A program made the position numbers and the translations under genes. From contig NZ_MDCO01000012.1 in the NCBI RefSeq assembly GCF_001746205.1, positions 613,074 to 677,073 of the forward strand: 64,000 nt of DNA, written 5' to 3'. The first letter of the stretch is position 1, and each line of letters starts with the position of its first letter. This DNA is from Brachyspira hampsonii (GTDB lineage Bacteria; Spirochaetota; Brachyspiria; Brachyspirales; Brachyspiraceae). This document shows, one piece after another, positions 26,425 through 36,389 of the stretch. Below the pieces are notes generated by a model. The model was given only the letters and a program-made list of their open reading frames with translations, was not told where the DNA came from and ran no database searches.

Positions 26425-27414
26425 ATGAACTTAGATAATAACAATATTGATACAGAAGAAATAGAAGATGATGAAATAGATTTAGAAAGCTCTGATAATA
26501 ATTCAAACAATAAAAAATCATTCATTATATCTGAAGATGATATAGGAAAAAGATTAGATACATTTGTAAGTGATAAATTAAATATCACTAGAAGCCAAGT
26601 AAAAAATTATTTAACTTCTATAATGGTTAATAATGCTGAAAAAAAATTATCATATTCTCTAAAATTAAATGACAATATAATAATAAATTTAGATAATCTT
26701 TTAAAAGAAAAAAAAGATACATCAAACCCGCTGCCTGAAAATATTGATTTAGATATAATTTATGAAGACAAATATTTACTTGTAATAAATAAACCTGCCG
26801 GCATGAGTGTGCATTGTTCTCCTTCTGAAATGAGCGGTACTTTAGTTAATGCACTTCTATACCAAATAAAAGATTTTGATTTTGTTGGAAATAAAGAGAG
26901 AGCAGGCATTATACACAGACTAGATAAAGACACTTCAGGACTTATCATTATTGGTAAAAACGCCAATATAGTATCAAGCATTCAAGAGCAATTTAAAAAC
27001 AGAAGCATAAAAAAGATTTATCATGCCATTGTTATAGGAGTTTTAAAGGATAATTATTTAGAGATAAATCTTCCTATAGGACGGCATCATACATACAGAA
27101 AAAAAATGACCGTAAGAGATGATGGTAAAGAAGCTCTTACTCATATAAAAGTGTTAAAAAGATTCAATAGTCATACACTTATAGAAATTAATCTCAAAAC
27201 AGGAAGAACTCATCAAATAAGAGTTCACTCATCATATAAAGGTTTTCCTGTAGCAGGAGATAAAATATATTCTAAAAGTTTCAATAAATATTCTGGTCTT
27301 ATGTTAGCAGCAAAAAAAATAGAGTTTTTACATCCAATCACTAAAGAAATATTAGATTTTGAAATAGATTATCCTGATTATTTTACAAATTTCTTATACT
27401 CTCAAAATATATAA
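26425..27414 (+). CDS. rluD: RluD-family 23S rRNA pseudouridine synthase
   Basis: A 329-residue enzyme with an acidic N-terminal extension, an S4 RNA-binding domain (GKRLDTFVSDKLNITRSQVK) and a RluA/RluD catalytic domain. The catalytic Asp is in GIIHRLDKDTSGL. Further motifs are LVINKPAGMSVH, PIGRHHTYRKKM and INLKTGRTHQIRVH. It probably modifies large-subunit rRNA; which uridines is inferred from family only. The lspA-rluD pairing is a common bacterial arrangement. The gap to lspA is 2 bp. Confidence 0.88.
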   Translation: MNLDNNNIDTEEIEDDEIDLESSDNNSNNKKSFIISEDDIGKRLDTFVSDKLNITRSQVKNYLTSIMVNNAEKKLSYSLKLNDNIIINLDNLLKEKKDTSNPLPENIDLDIIYEDKYLLVINKPAGMSVHCSPSEMSGTLVNALLYQIKDFDFVGNKERAGIIHRLDKDTSGLIIIGKNANIVSSIQEQFKNRSIKKIYHAIVIGVLKDNYLEINLPIGRHHTYRKKMTVRDDGKEALTHIKVLKRFNSHTLIEINLKTGRTHQIRVHSSYKGFPVAGDKIYSKSFNKYSGLMLAAKKIEFLHPITKEILDFEIDYPDYFTNFLYSQNI

Positions 27415-27509
27415 TAATATGCAAAAATATATATAAAAACACATACAAATGTCATTTTTTGTCATCATTATATATTAATATATTGTTATGATGATAAAGG
27501 ATATAAGAA

Positions 27510-28109
27510 ATGACTGATAATGATTTTAATAAATTGATTAAATGGGCTAAAAAAAATGATGCATATCATATAGCAAGTATGAATAAAAAACAAATAACTT
27601 CAATGAAAGAATTGAATTTAAGCAACTTGGATATTGAAAGAGTTCCTTTAGAAATTTTTAAACTTACAAATATAGAGAAACTTTATTTATCTTTGAATTA
27701 TATAGAAAAAATACCAAAACAAATAAAAAACTTAAAAAAATTAAAAGTTCTTGATATATCTGCTAATAGTATAAAACTTATACCTAAAGAAATATTTGAT
27801 TTAGAAATGCTTGAATATTTAAATATATCTAATAATTATATTGATAAAATTGATAACGATATAGAAAAGCTTATAAACTTAAAAGAATTAGATATAAGCA
27901 GCTGTAATATATCCTCTATTCCTAACGGCATATTTAAATTATATAATATTAAATTTCTTGATATATCAGTAAATAAAATAAAAAGTATAGATAAAAAAAT
28001 AAAAAATTTAGAAAATTTAGAGGAGCTAATTATTGATTCAAATAAATTAAAAAGCATACCAAAAGAAATAAATGATTTGAAAAAATTAAAAATATTATCA
28101 ATTTTTTAA
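27510..28109 (+). CDS. Leucine-rich repeat protein
   Basis: A 199-residue protein of about seven LRR units of 23 residues (LEYLNISNNYIDKIDNDIEKL, LKVLDISANSIKLIPKEIF and similar), matching the SDS22-like bacterial type. An N-terminal stretch of about 30 residues (MTDNDFNKLIKWAKKNDAYH) precedes the repeats. No signal peptide or anchor is visible, so it is probably cytoplasmic. LRR proteins bind other proteins; the partner is unknown. The gene follows AAGGATATAAGAA and is convergent with rluB across an A-family repeat. Confidence 0.85.
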   Translation: MTDNDFNKLIKWAKKNDAYHIASMNKKQITSMKELNLSNLDIERVPLEIFKLTNIEKLYLSLNYIEKIPKQIKNLKKLKVLDISANSIKLIPKEIFDLEMLEYLNISNNYIDKIDNDIEKLINLKELDISSCNISSIPNGIFKLYNIKFLDISVNKIKSIDKKIKNLENLEELIIDSNKLKSIPKEINDLKKLKILSIF

Positions 28110-28195
28110 ATCCTATCATTTTATATTTAAAGCTGTATCTCTATTCTTACACTTAGCTCTGTAGGCGGTCAATGTGCATTATAAATTAAAAAAAT

Positions 28196-28407
28196 CCTGG
28201 GCGGGCAGTAAAAATAGCTGATTATAGCTAAAAAGAAAATCAGTACAAAAATGACAAATAGTATAAAAAAGCTAAAGGGTGGGAATATGTAATCAAAGTT
28301 TTAAAATTTAATTACATACCCCGCCCTTTTATATTTAAAGCTATATCTGCATTAAAAATTTTATTTATATAATATGCTGAATTAGAAAAAGCATCCCCGC
28401 CCTAGCG
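28196..28407. repeat. Repeat family A, full inverted pair overlapping the rluB stop (A8)
   Basis: The left arm starts CCTGGGCGGGCAG and ends GGGTGGGAATATGTAAT. After a short loop the right arm starts ATTACATACCCCGCCCTTTT and ends GCATCCCCGCCCTAGCG. The inner motifs form a near-perfect stem of about 20 bp. The outer motif on the right contains the TAG stop codon of rluB. Confidence 0.8.
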
Positions 28408-29442
28408 TTTTTTAGGTTTAAAATCTGATTTCCTAATACCTTTTTTAACTGCAGATTTTTTAGATAATTCAGACTTACTATTTTTTTTCTGTATTTTAGC
28501 CTTATATGCAGAAGACTTTTTTGTAACTAATCTTTTTTTCTTAGGCTTAGCTTTAGCCCATTTAGATTTATCATGAACCTTAGTTTCTTTTTTATCATTA
28601 TTAAAAATATTATCTTCATAATTTTCATTAGATATTTCATCTTCTATATCATCAGGAATATTTTCAAATATACTTTCAATATCTTTTAATTTTTTATCTT
28701 TTTGCCTAAAGAAGAAATCTATTTCTTTTTTGGTTAAATCTCTTATATGACCAGCCTCTAAAGTTCCGGAAACTTCATCATATTTACTCACACATCCTAC
28801 AGATATTCTCTCCAAATCTATAACTTTGTAACCAAGATAATCGAATATTTTTCTTATCTCTCTGTTTTTTCCTTCATTGATAGTTAATCGTATTTTGCTT
28901 TGTATTCTTCCCTTTGATAATATTTTAAATTTAAAAGGCGAATATGAAACATTTTTAATAGTGATACCTTTGCTGGCATTCAAAAGAGCTTCAGAATCTA
29001 TTTTTCCATTAACAGTAACATCATAAACTTTTAAAATCTCATAAGAAGGATGCGTAATAATATTAGCGAACTCTCCATCATTAGTAATTATCATTATGCC
29101 TCTTGATTCAGAGTCAAGCCTTCCTGCATAAAAAAGTCTTTCCTTAATACCCTTGAAAAACTCTGTAATTATTCGCCTTCCCGGTAAATATTTTGTAGTG
29201 CTTACAACGCCTATAGGTTTATATAATGCCATATACCTTTTAGTCTGTCTTTTTATTAGTTCTCTGTCTATGGAAACAGAATCATCTTCTTTAACTCTAT
29301 AAGCAGGATCAAGTATAACCTGATTATTCACCCGAACCCTGCCTGACATTATAGCCTTCTCACAGTTTCTCCTGCTTGCAAAACCAGATTCTAATATCAC
29401 TTTTACAAGCCTAACAGCTTCTTCATTTTGTTGCTTCTTCAT
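28402..29442 (-). CDS. rluB: RsuA/RluB-family rRNA pseudouridine synthase
   Basis: A 346-residue enzyme with an N-terminal S4 domain (LVKVILESGFASRRNCEKAI) and an RsuA/RluB catalytic domain. The catalytic Asp is in FYAGRLDSESRGIMIITNDG. Other motifs are YMALYKPIGVVST and NEGKNREIRKIFDYLG. It is annotated RluB rather than RsuA by overall pattern; the target uridine is not proven. An unusual Lys/Ser-rich C-terminal tail of about 90 residues follows the catalytic domain. The stop codon lies within repeat A8, so the last codons may come from the repeat insertion. Confidence 0.85.
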   Translation of the reverse strand: MKKQQNEEAVRLVKVILESGFASRRNCEKAIMSGRVRVNNQVILDPAYRVKEDDSVSIDRELIKRQTKRYMALYKPIGVVSTTKYLPGRRIITEFFKGIKERLFYAGRLDSESRGIMIITNDGEFANIITHPSYEILKVYDVTVNGKIDSEALLNASKGITIKNVSYSPFKFKILSKGRIQSKIRLTINEGKNREIRKIFDYLGYKVIDLERISVGCVSKYDEVSGTLEAGHIRDLTKKEIDFFFRQKDKKLKDIESIFENIPDDIEDEISNENYEDNIFNNDKKETKVHDKSKWAKAKPKKKRLVTKKSSAYKAKIQKKNSKSELSKKSAVKKGIRKSDFKPKKR

Positions 29443-29580
29443 AGTTTAATACTAGCCTTTGAATTTTATAAGTTTTATACTATACTGAAAATTTCTAAGT
29501 TTGTCAACCGCATATTATTTATTAGTATATTTGTGCATGTAATTATTTGCTATATACAAAAATAATAATTCTATTAAAAA

Positions 29581-31161
29581 TTATAAAGAACTTTCATCTA
29601 CTTCTGTAGCCTGCAGTTTGCTCTTTAATTTATCTATCATGTTTCCTTCAACAGCTTTCTGAAACTGTATAGCCACATCTTTATTTTTAGTAAAATGAGG
29701 TATGGCCTTAGCAACCAAATCATTTATCCTTTTATCTGTCTGTGTCATATCATATATATGATCAGGAAGTGCAACTATTAAAACAGCTCCTTTACTTTCT
29801 ATAGGATTTCCCTGAGATAATAAAGAGTATATAGTAGGACTTTCTGACTCTATAAATGAAAGTATTTTATTGTAGAATATGCGTCTTTTATCATTAGGAT
29901 TTAAAGGCACATCATACTGAGGTTTAGGCTGATTTACTGAAATATTATTATTAGTATTATTGCTGATTATATTATTACTTACAGTTTCAAATCCATAATC
30001 TTCATTGACAGAAGAAGAAGCCTGCATATTAGAAGCTATTATATCAACAGGACGAATTAAATTATCAGTATTAAGTAAAAGAAGCATACGCATTTCAAAT
30101 ATAGTTCTAGGATTAGATGCACTTCTTATACGCTCTTCTGTCAGTAATATATAATCAAGTATTCTCTCTATCTCGTCATCGCTATAATGATTAGCAAATA
30201 CTTTTAAATCGTCTCTCTCATTTTCAGTAATCTCTAATAGCTTTGTATCATCAATACCGCTTTTTATCATAAGAATTACACGCATATACTCTATTATGCT
30301 ATTTATAAATGTTCTAGGGTCAACTGCATCTTCAAATAATTTTTTCACAAACTCAAAATAAGATTTTTTATTTTCAGACATCATAATATCAAAAAACTCT
30401 TTAACAAAAGAAAAATTATTTCCTCCCACAACAGCATTAACATCAGCACTCGTTATATACTTTTTATCGGTAGTGTAAGCTATCATCTTCTCAAGTATAG
30501 TTTCACTGTCTCGTACAGAACCCCTAGCCTGCTTTGCTATTAAAAATACTGCCTCTTCATCGTATTTAATATTTTCTTTATCAAGTATGCCTTTTAATAT
30601 TTTCTCTAAATCTTCTATTCCTAATGACTTAAAAGTATACTGCTGACATCGGCTTCTTATAGTAGGAAGCACCCTGTCAGCTTCAGTAGTAGCAAGTATA
30701 AACACAACATGAGCAGGAGGCTCTTCCAAAGTTTTAAGAAGTGCATTAAAAGCCTCATTAGTTATCTGATGCACCTCATCTATAATATATACTTTGTATT
30801 TTCCAGCTACCGGAGATATACGAACATTTTCTATAATGCTTCTAATATTTTCTATACCTCTATTGCTTGCACCGTCAATTTCTATAACATCAAGAGGAGT
30901 TCCGTTTTCTATTTGAGTACATGACGGGCAAACTCCGCAAGGTTTATCAGTAGGACCATTAACACAGTTTAAGGCTTTAGCTATAATCCTAGCAAGAGAG
31001 GTTTTACCAACACCATGAGCACCAGAAAATAGATATGCATGTGCGATCTTTTTTTGTGCTATACTTTTTGATATAGTCTTAGTTATATGCTCCTGACCTA
31101 TAACCTCTTCAAAGGTTTGAGGGCGGTATTTTCTTGCTATTACTTTATAGTTTTCTGCCAT
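29581..31161 (-). CDS. dnaX: DNA polymerase III subunit gamma/tau
   Basis: The clamp-loader ATPase, 526 residues. Motifs are YRPQTFEEVIGQEHI, Walker A GAHGVGKT (about 47-54), the four-Cys zinc site CGVCPSC with a preceding Cys, Walker B VYIIDEVHQI, and sensor 1 ATTEADRVLPTIRSRCQ. The C-terminal third corresponds to tau domains and is AT-rich and variable. I saw no obvious A-rich slippery site plus hairpin for making the shorter gamma form. It stands alone on the minus strand; recR or ybaB, often neighbours, are absent. Confidence 0.95.
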   Translation of the reverse strand: MAENYKVIARKYRPQTFEEVIGQEHITKTISKSIAQKKIAHAYLFSGAHGVGKTSLARIIAKALNCVNGPTDKPCGVCPSCTQIENGTPLDVIEIDGASNRGIENIRSIIENVRISPVAGKYKVYIIDEVHQITNEAFNALLKTLEEPPAHVVFILATTEADRVLPTIRSRCQQYTFKSLGIEDLEKILKGILDKENIKYDEEAVFLIAKQARGSVRDSETILEKMIAYTTDKKYITSADVNAVVGGNNFSFVKEFFDIMMSENKKSYFEFVKKLFEDAVDPRTFINSIIEYMRVILMIKSGIDDTKLLEITENERDDLKVFANHYSDDEIERILDYILLTEERIRSASNPRTIFEMRMLLLLNTDNLIRPVDIIASNMQASSSVNEDYGFETVSNNIISNNTNNNISVNQPKPQYDVPLNPNDKRRIFYNKILSFIESESPTIYSLLSQGNPIESKGAVLIVALPDHIYDMTQTDKRINDLVAKAIPHFTKNKDVAIQFQKAVEGNMIDKLKSKLQATEVDESSL

Positions 31162-31240
31162 ATTTATAGTATTCCATTAATTTATTTTTGTATTGTTTTT
31201 AACTAATTTATTTTAACAGACTATATTTATTTGTCAATTT

Positions 31241-31834
31241 TTATTTATGCTCATGCCATTTGCATTCTGTTATATACATATTGGTAAATAATGCCTTAAA
31301 AGACGACTCTTCAGGACTGCAGGCATATATTCCAAAAGGTATTTCATCATCAGCTTTAAATAAATGAAATATTCTCATCTGTTTGAAATTTTCTCCGTCT
31401 TCGCTGTACTCAATTAAAAAATCGCTTTCTCTTCTGCTTAGCCTGTAATACATCTCTTTTATAAAAGCAGATATATCCTGAGTAGCCCAATCGGAATATC
31501 CGTTATTTGTAACAACACTTCCCAAACGCTGATAATTTTCATTTTCGTATTCTATAGAAGCCTTAAACCAATTATCACTGTCTATATATATTATAACACC
31601 GCACTGATCAAAACGGCGTTTGCTTTCAAATACAGTTTTTACTGTAAAAGAAAAATATTTATCTTTTGTCTTTGTCTGAAGTATTGGGGCATTGTCATTT
31701 CTAAAACCGTAATATGTTCTCTGCCATAAGTCAGTATTAGGCTCTGTATATATTTCTATTTTTTTATCATCAATTAATATATTTTTAGATTCTCTAATCC
31801 AAAATAACTTCTCTTTTAAAAATTCTTTATACAT
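31241..31834 (-). CDS. DUF1349 (concanavalin-like) protein
   Basis: A 197-residue cytoplasmic protein without signal peptide. It shows the DUF1349 pattern of beta strands and aromatic clusters: WQRTYYGFRNDNAPIL, FESKRRFDQCGVIIYID, NWFKASIEYENE, SVVTNNGYSDWAT and FGIYACSPE. The family has a concanavalin-like fold and is found in fungi and bacteria with unclear function. It lies between dnaX and the V-ATPase operon on the same strand but is separated from the latter by a terminator. Confidence 0.75.
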   Translation of the reverse strand: MYKEFLKEKLFWIRESKNILIDDKKIEIYTEPNTDLWQRTYYGFRNDNAPILQTKTKDKYFSFTVKTVFESKRRFDQCGVIIYIDSDNWFKASIEYENENYQRLGSVVTNNGYSDWATQDISAFIKEMYYRLSRRESDFLIEYSEDGENFKQMRIFHLFKADDEIPFGIYACSPEESSFKALFTNMYITECKWHEHK

Positions 31835-32002
31835 GATTTATTCCCTAAAATGATTATATATCTTATTTTATTAGAATTCAATAATTAATAATTATCATAT
31901 ATTTTTCGTTTTAATTATTTAATATAGTTTTATAATATCAGAAATACATTGTACATAAATTTATATTTGTACTTAAAAAATAAATCGAATAATGAAAATA
32001 AA

Positions 32003-32036
32003 AAATCCGTAAGAGCATTATTACTCCTACGGATTT
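32003..32036 (-). terminator. Terminator of the V-ATPase operon
   Basis: The stem AAATCCGTAAGAG (32003-32015) with CTCCTACGGATTT (32024-32036) has one mismatch. On the minus strand it is followed by TTTTTTATTTTC. Confidence 0.85.
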
Positions 32037-32057
32037 CTATTTATTTACTTTTATTAA

Positions 32058-32540
<483 letters not shown>

Positions 32541-32580
32541 TTAGATTATTTTCTTTTTTAATTATTTTTTATATAAACTA

Positions 32581-34449
32581 TTAAGCCGCTTTTTTGAGAG
32601 GCTTATACTCTTTTCCGCCGCCTTCAAAACCAACATTGTTATAGAACTCTACAAATGTTAATCTCAAAGGGTGTACCAAAGCACCAAGTATGTTTAGTAA
32701 GAATATAGCAATATGACCTACTACAAGGAATACTACCATTATCACTACACCAACACCCGGAATAGCTTTGAAACTCATACCTATTTGATTTATTACCAAT
32801 GCTAATATAGAACCGGATGCACCTAAAGCAAACAAACGAATATAAGAAAGCGTATCACCCATTATACCTGTAGCTGCAAAATAAACACCAAGTATAGAGT
32901 TTAGTACATCAGGTTTCTTACCAACATTAGAAAGTATTACTAAGAATACCAAACCAACAACTATTAAAGCATAATATACAGTGCTGAATTGTTTAATCAC
33001 TTCCATTTTCTGCATATCGCCCAAGAACCATAAAACAAGTCCCGGTATGAATAGAAGTTTACCAATAGCACCAAGTATATCACCTATAGGGCTAGTTTTA
33101 ATTCTGTCTATAACGCCTACTAATAAAGCAAAACATATATGAAGAACTCCTATAAGCAATGCAGTATTAAACGGAGTTAAGAACCAATTTTCTTTAATAT
33201 CAGTAATTATCAAATATTTACTTAAAGCAGCAAATAAAGGTATCTGAGTATTAGAAGGTATGCTTACACCAAAGAAACTTCCTCCATTTATAACACCCAT
33301 AATAGTAGTACATATACCTAATGTTAAAGCAAGTATGCCTACTCCCCTTAATTGTCCTTTTAATACTGTAAATAAACCTATCAAAGCTACTATAGTCAAT
33401 ACCAAACCATAACCAGAATCGCCGAAACAATAAGCGAAGAATAACGGATAGAAAACTGCTATCATAGGAGTTAAATCTATCTCGAAATAATTCGGTAATT
33501 GGAATAGTTTTGTAATAAGCTCATAAGCACCTGAATATTTATTGTTTTTAAGTTCAACAGGCACTTTATCATCTCTTGAAGGATCTTCTAATATATAAGC
33601 TATTTTTTTGCTGTCTAATAAAGATTTTACTTCACTTTCTTTATCTTTAGGTACATAAGCTTCTACATAAAGTATTTTGCCTTCAGTACCTTCGCTAGCT
33701 ATAAAACTTTCTTTAGCCTCTTCAAAATTATTTTGTATATTGAGATTATCTATTTCTTTATTAATAGCTTCTATATATACTTGATTTTTGATAATATCTG
33801 TTTCATTATTTTCAATTTCTTTATCAAGTTCAGCTATTTTTTCATTTATCTCATCATAAGATTGACTAGGCATATTAATAATATCAAAAGGAATAGTCTC
33901 TTCACTGCCGTCTTTCTTGAAAGCAACAAAATAAACCTTTCCGCCCTCTTCTTTAATAGGGTAAGTAAATATATCCTTAATTTCAGAGAAGTTATAATCA
34001 TTATATTCTTTAGCATTAGCACTATAGAATAAAGTATTATATCCTGCTTCTTTCTGTAAAGTTTTAATCTTATCAAAGCTAAAGTTTCCAAAAGGAGTTA
34101 CTATAGCCAATTCTTTTCTGCAATTATCTCTTTCAGCTTTCAATTTATCAGAAGCCTGAGAAATATTAATAACATCTTCTACTACTTCTGATGCTTTTTT
34201 AGAAGTATTTTCAGCTTTAACATTGGAAACATCTTTTTTAGCTTTTTTAGCATCAGCCAAAGCATTATTAATAATAGTTTTAGCTCTTGAAGCATCATTC
34301 TTTTTAGCGGATATATTATCTATATTTTCACTAGAAACACCGCTTGCAATTTCTATATGCACAAGACCAAGAGATGCTAAATCATTTAAAGTTTTTTCCT
34401 TATCCTCATGAAAGACAAAGAGAGAGAGTTTCTTCATTTTTCTAATCAT
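32581..34449 (-). CDS. atpI: V-type ATPase subunit I (membrane stator, a-subunit type)
   Basis: A 622-residue protein. The N-terminal half is a cytoplasmic, largely coiled-coil domain. The C-terminal half has about seven membrane helices with ATGIMGDTLSYIRLFALG, the conserved helix bearing the essential Arg, and AIFLLNILGALVHPLRL. It forms the ion half-channels against the proteolipid ring. The start overlaps the end of atpD by 4 bp, so translation is coupled. Confidence 0.92.
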   Translation of the reverse strand: MIRKMKKLSLFVFHEDKEKTLNDLASLGLVHIEIASGVSSENIDNISAKKNDASRAKTIINNALADAKKAKKDVSNVKAENTSKKASEVVEDVINISQASDKLKAERDNCRKELAIVTPFGNFSFDKIKTLQKEAGYNTLFYSANAKEYNDYNFSEIKDIFTYPIKEEGGKVYFVAFKKDGSEETIPFDIINMPSQSYDEINEKIAELDKEIENNETDIIKNQVYIEAINKEIDNLNIQNNFEEAKESFIASEGTEGKILYVEAYVPKDKESEVKSLLDSKKIAYILEDPSRDDKVPVELKNNKYSGAYELITKLFQLPNYFEIDLTPMIAVFYPLFFAYCFGDSGYGLVLTIVALIGLFTVLKGQLRGVGILALTLGICTTIMGVINGGSFFGVSIPSNTQIPLFAALSKYLIITDIKENWFLTPFNTALLIGVLHICFALLVGVIDRIKTSPIGDILGAIGKLLFIPGLVLWFLGDMQKMEVIKQFSTVYYALIVVGLVFLVILSNVGKKPDVLNSILGVYFAATGIMGDTLSYIRLFALGASGSILALVINQIGMSFKAIPGVGVVIMVVFLVVGHIAIFLLNILGALVHPLRLTFVEFYNNVGFEGGGKEYKPLKKAA

Positions 34450-35045
34450 AAAGACGCCTCCTTAGCTCTGTTTCTTTCTTTAACTATTTTTTGAGAAGAC
34501 TTACTTAAATTATCTTCGTCTTCCATATACCTTTTAATCTTGATTATAGCAGTTTTATATTCTGGAATTTGAACTTTCTCATAAAGGTTAACTTTCTGAG
34601 TAGTTTTTTTCCTAGCATAAGCTAAAGCATTAAGTCTAGCCTCAGTCATTTCAATTTTTACCTGAATAGTCATAAGGCGTTCAAACATGCTGATAGCAAG
34701 TCTAATCCAAGAAGGCATATTAAAAAGGCTGACATTTTCGATAGCGAAGTCTATATCAGATAGTATAGAAACCTTAACACCTGCAATGTTTTTTAATTCT
34801 GAATTGATTTTTTTAATTTTTACTATCTCTGGGAAATCTGTCCAAAATCCATTGTAGTTTTGATTTTCTTTAACTAATTTTTGATATTCTTCTTTAAGTA
34901 ATTCAATCTCAGCGGTAATCTTTCTCACCTCAAGACGAAGAGCTGCCTCTTTACTTTTTAAAGTAGGAAGAGCTTTCTCACGAATAGTAAGCTGGCGTCT
35001 TAGGTTTTGAAGAGCCGTTTTATTGTATTGAAACTTTAATGCCAT
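34446..35045 (-). CDS. atpD: V-type ATPase subunit D (central shaft)
   Basis: A 199-residue, mostly helical protein with the family's N-terminal QYNKTALQNLRRQL and the C-terminal ALAYARKKTTQKVNLYE followed by IPEYKTAIIKIK. It forms the rotating shaft inside the A3B3 head. It overlaps atpI by 4 bp and lies 21 bp after atpB. Confidence 0.92.
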   Translation of the reverse strand: MALKFQYNKTALQNLRRQLTIREKALPTLKSKEAALRLEVRKITAEIELLKEEYQKLVKENQNYNGFWTDFPEIVKIKKINSELKNIAGVKVSILSDIDFAIENVSLFNMPSWIRLAISMFERLMTIQVKIEMTEARLNALAYARKKTTQKVNLYEKVQIPEYKTAIIKIKRYMEDEDNLSKSSQKIVKERNRAKEASL

Positions 35046-35066
35046 ATTTTTACCTACTTTTTTAAA

Positions 35067-36389
35067 TTAGTTTGACCATTTGCCGTATTTTTCTGCCAAT
35101 GATTCTTTTACACCAACTTCCGCTTTACTGAAATATTTACCCATTAATTCCCAGCCTGTTTCCAACATCTCATCAATTTTTATGTTAATATCTATAGCAA
35201 GTAATCTTTCAGAATATTCAGCAGCATATTTCAAACATCTTTCATCATATTCTGTCAAGTCGAAACCGTTTTCTTTTTTCATTTTAGCATTAGCAGCATC
35301 TGAATAAAGACGAACCAAAGTGTTCATTACAGCAGGGTGATCTTCTCTAGTTTTCTTACCTATAACGAGCTGTTTCAAACGAGAAAGGCTTCTGAATGGG
35401 TCAATAATTGTTTTACCTATATCAGAGTCTCTTCTTAAATAAAGCTGACCTTCAGTGATGTAACCAGTATTGTCCGGTACAGCATGAGTAATATCACCTT
35501 CGTTAAGGGTAGTAACAGCGATAATAGTAATAGAACCTCCGTCTGGGAACTGAGCTGCTTTTTCATATATTTTAGCAAGGTCAGAATATAGAGAACCCGG
35601 CATAGAGTCTTTAGAAGGAATTTGGTCCATTTTGTTGGATACTATAGCCAAAGCATCGGCATAAAGAGTCATGTCTGTAAGAAGAACAAGCACTTTCTCT
35701 TTTTTCTCAACTGCGAAATATTCAGCAGCTGTACAAGCCATATCCGGAACCAAAAGTCTTTCTACAGGAGGGTCATCAGTAGTATTGATAAAACATATAA
35801 TTTTATCTAAAGCACCAGCTTCAGTGAATGTATTTTTAAATGATAAATAGTCATCGTTAGAAAGCCCCATACCGCCAAGTATGATTTTATCAGCTTCAGC
35901 TCTTAATGCTACCTGAGCAAGAACTGCATTGTAAGGCTGGTCTGGGTCTGCGAAGAACGGTATTTTCTGTCCTGTAACAAGAGTATTGTTAAGGTCAATA
36001 CCAGCAATACCTGTAGCAATAAGTTCAGAAGGCTGTTTTCTTCTAACAGGGTTTACAGAAGGTCCTCCTATTTCTACCTCTTTACCTTCAACTTCAGCAC
36101 CGCCGTCAATAGGCTCGCCGTAAGCATTAAAGAATCTTCCAGCAAGAAGCTCGCTTACTTTAAGTCTAGGAGGTCTGCCTAAGAATACTACTTCAGCGTT
36201 AGTAGGTATGCCTTCAGTACCTTGGAAAACCTGAAGTGTAACAATATCTCCAATCATTTTTACAACCTGTGCAGGTCTTCCTGCTACAAGAGCCATTTCA
36301 TCGTTGCCGACATTTTCTGCTCTTAAAGATACAGTTGCTTTAGTAATCTGTACTAATTTTGTATATACTTTTTGAAATGCTTTAGGCAT
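35067..36389 (-). CDS. atpB: V-type ATPase subunit B (non-catalytic)
   Basis: A 440-residue head subunit with FFNAYGEPIDGG, PVRRKQPSELIATGIAGID, PGSLYSDLAKIYEKA, and ITHAVPDNTGYITEGQLYLR. A functional Walker A is absent, as expected for the B subunit. The start overlaps the atpA stop by 8 bp. Confidence 0.95.
   Translation of the reverse strand: MPKAFQKVYTKLVQITKATVSLRAENVGNDEMALVAGRPAQVVKMIGDIVTLQVFQGTEGIPTNAEVVFLGRPPRLKVSELLAGRFFNAYGEPIDGGAEVEGKEVEIGGPSVNPVRRKQPSELIATGIAGIDLNNTLVTGQKIPFFADPDQPYNAVLAQVALRAEADKIILGGMGLSNDDYLSFKNTFTEAGALDKIICFINTTDDPPVERLLVPDMACTAAEYFAVEKKEKVLVLLTDMTLYADALAIVSNKMDQIPSKDSMPGSLYSDLAKIYEKAAQFPDGGSITIIAVTTLNEGDITHAVPDNTGYITEGQLYLRRDSDIGKTIIDPFRSLSRLKQLVIGKKTREDHPAVMNTLVRLYSDAANAKMKKENGFDLTEYDERCLKYAAEYSERLLAIDINIKIDEMLETGWELMGKYFSKAEVGVKESLAEKYGKWSN

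Noticed and set aside
28391..28407. Part of rluB as evidence that family A is coding sequence
   Set aside because: Only the last codon and stop overlap the element; the other A copies contain stops in all frames.
30400..30600. Programmed frameshift site in dnaX
   Set aside because: No A-rich slippery heptamer followed by a hairpin was found on the coding strand.
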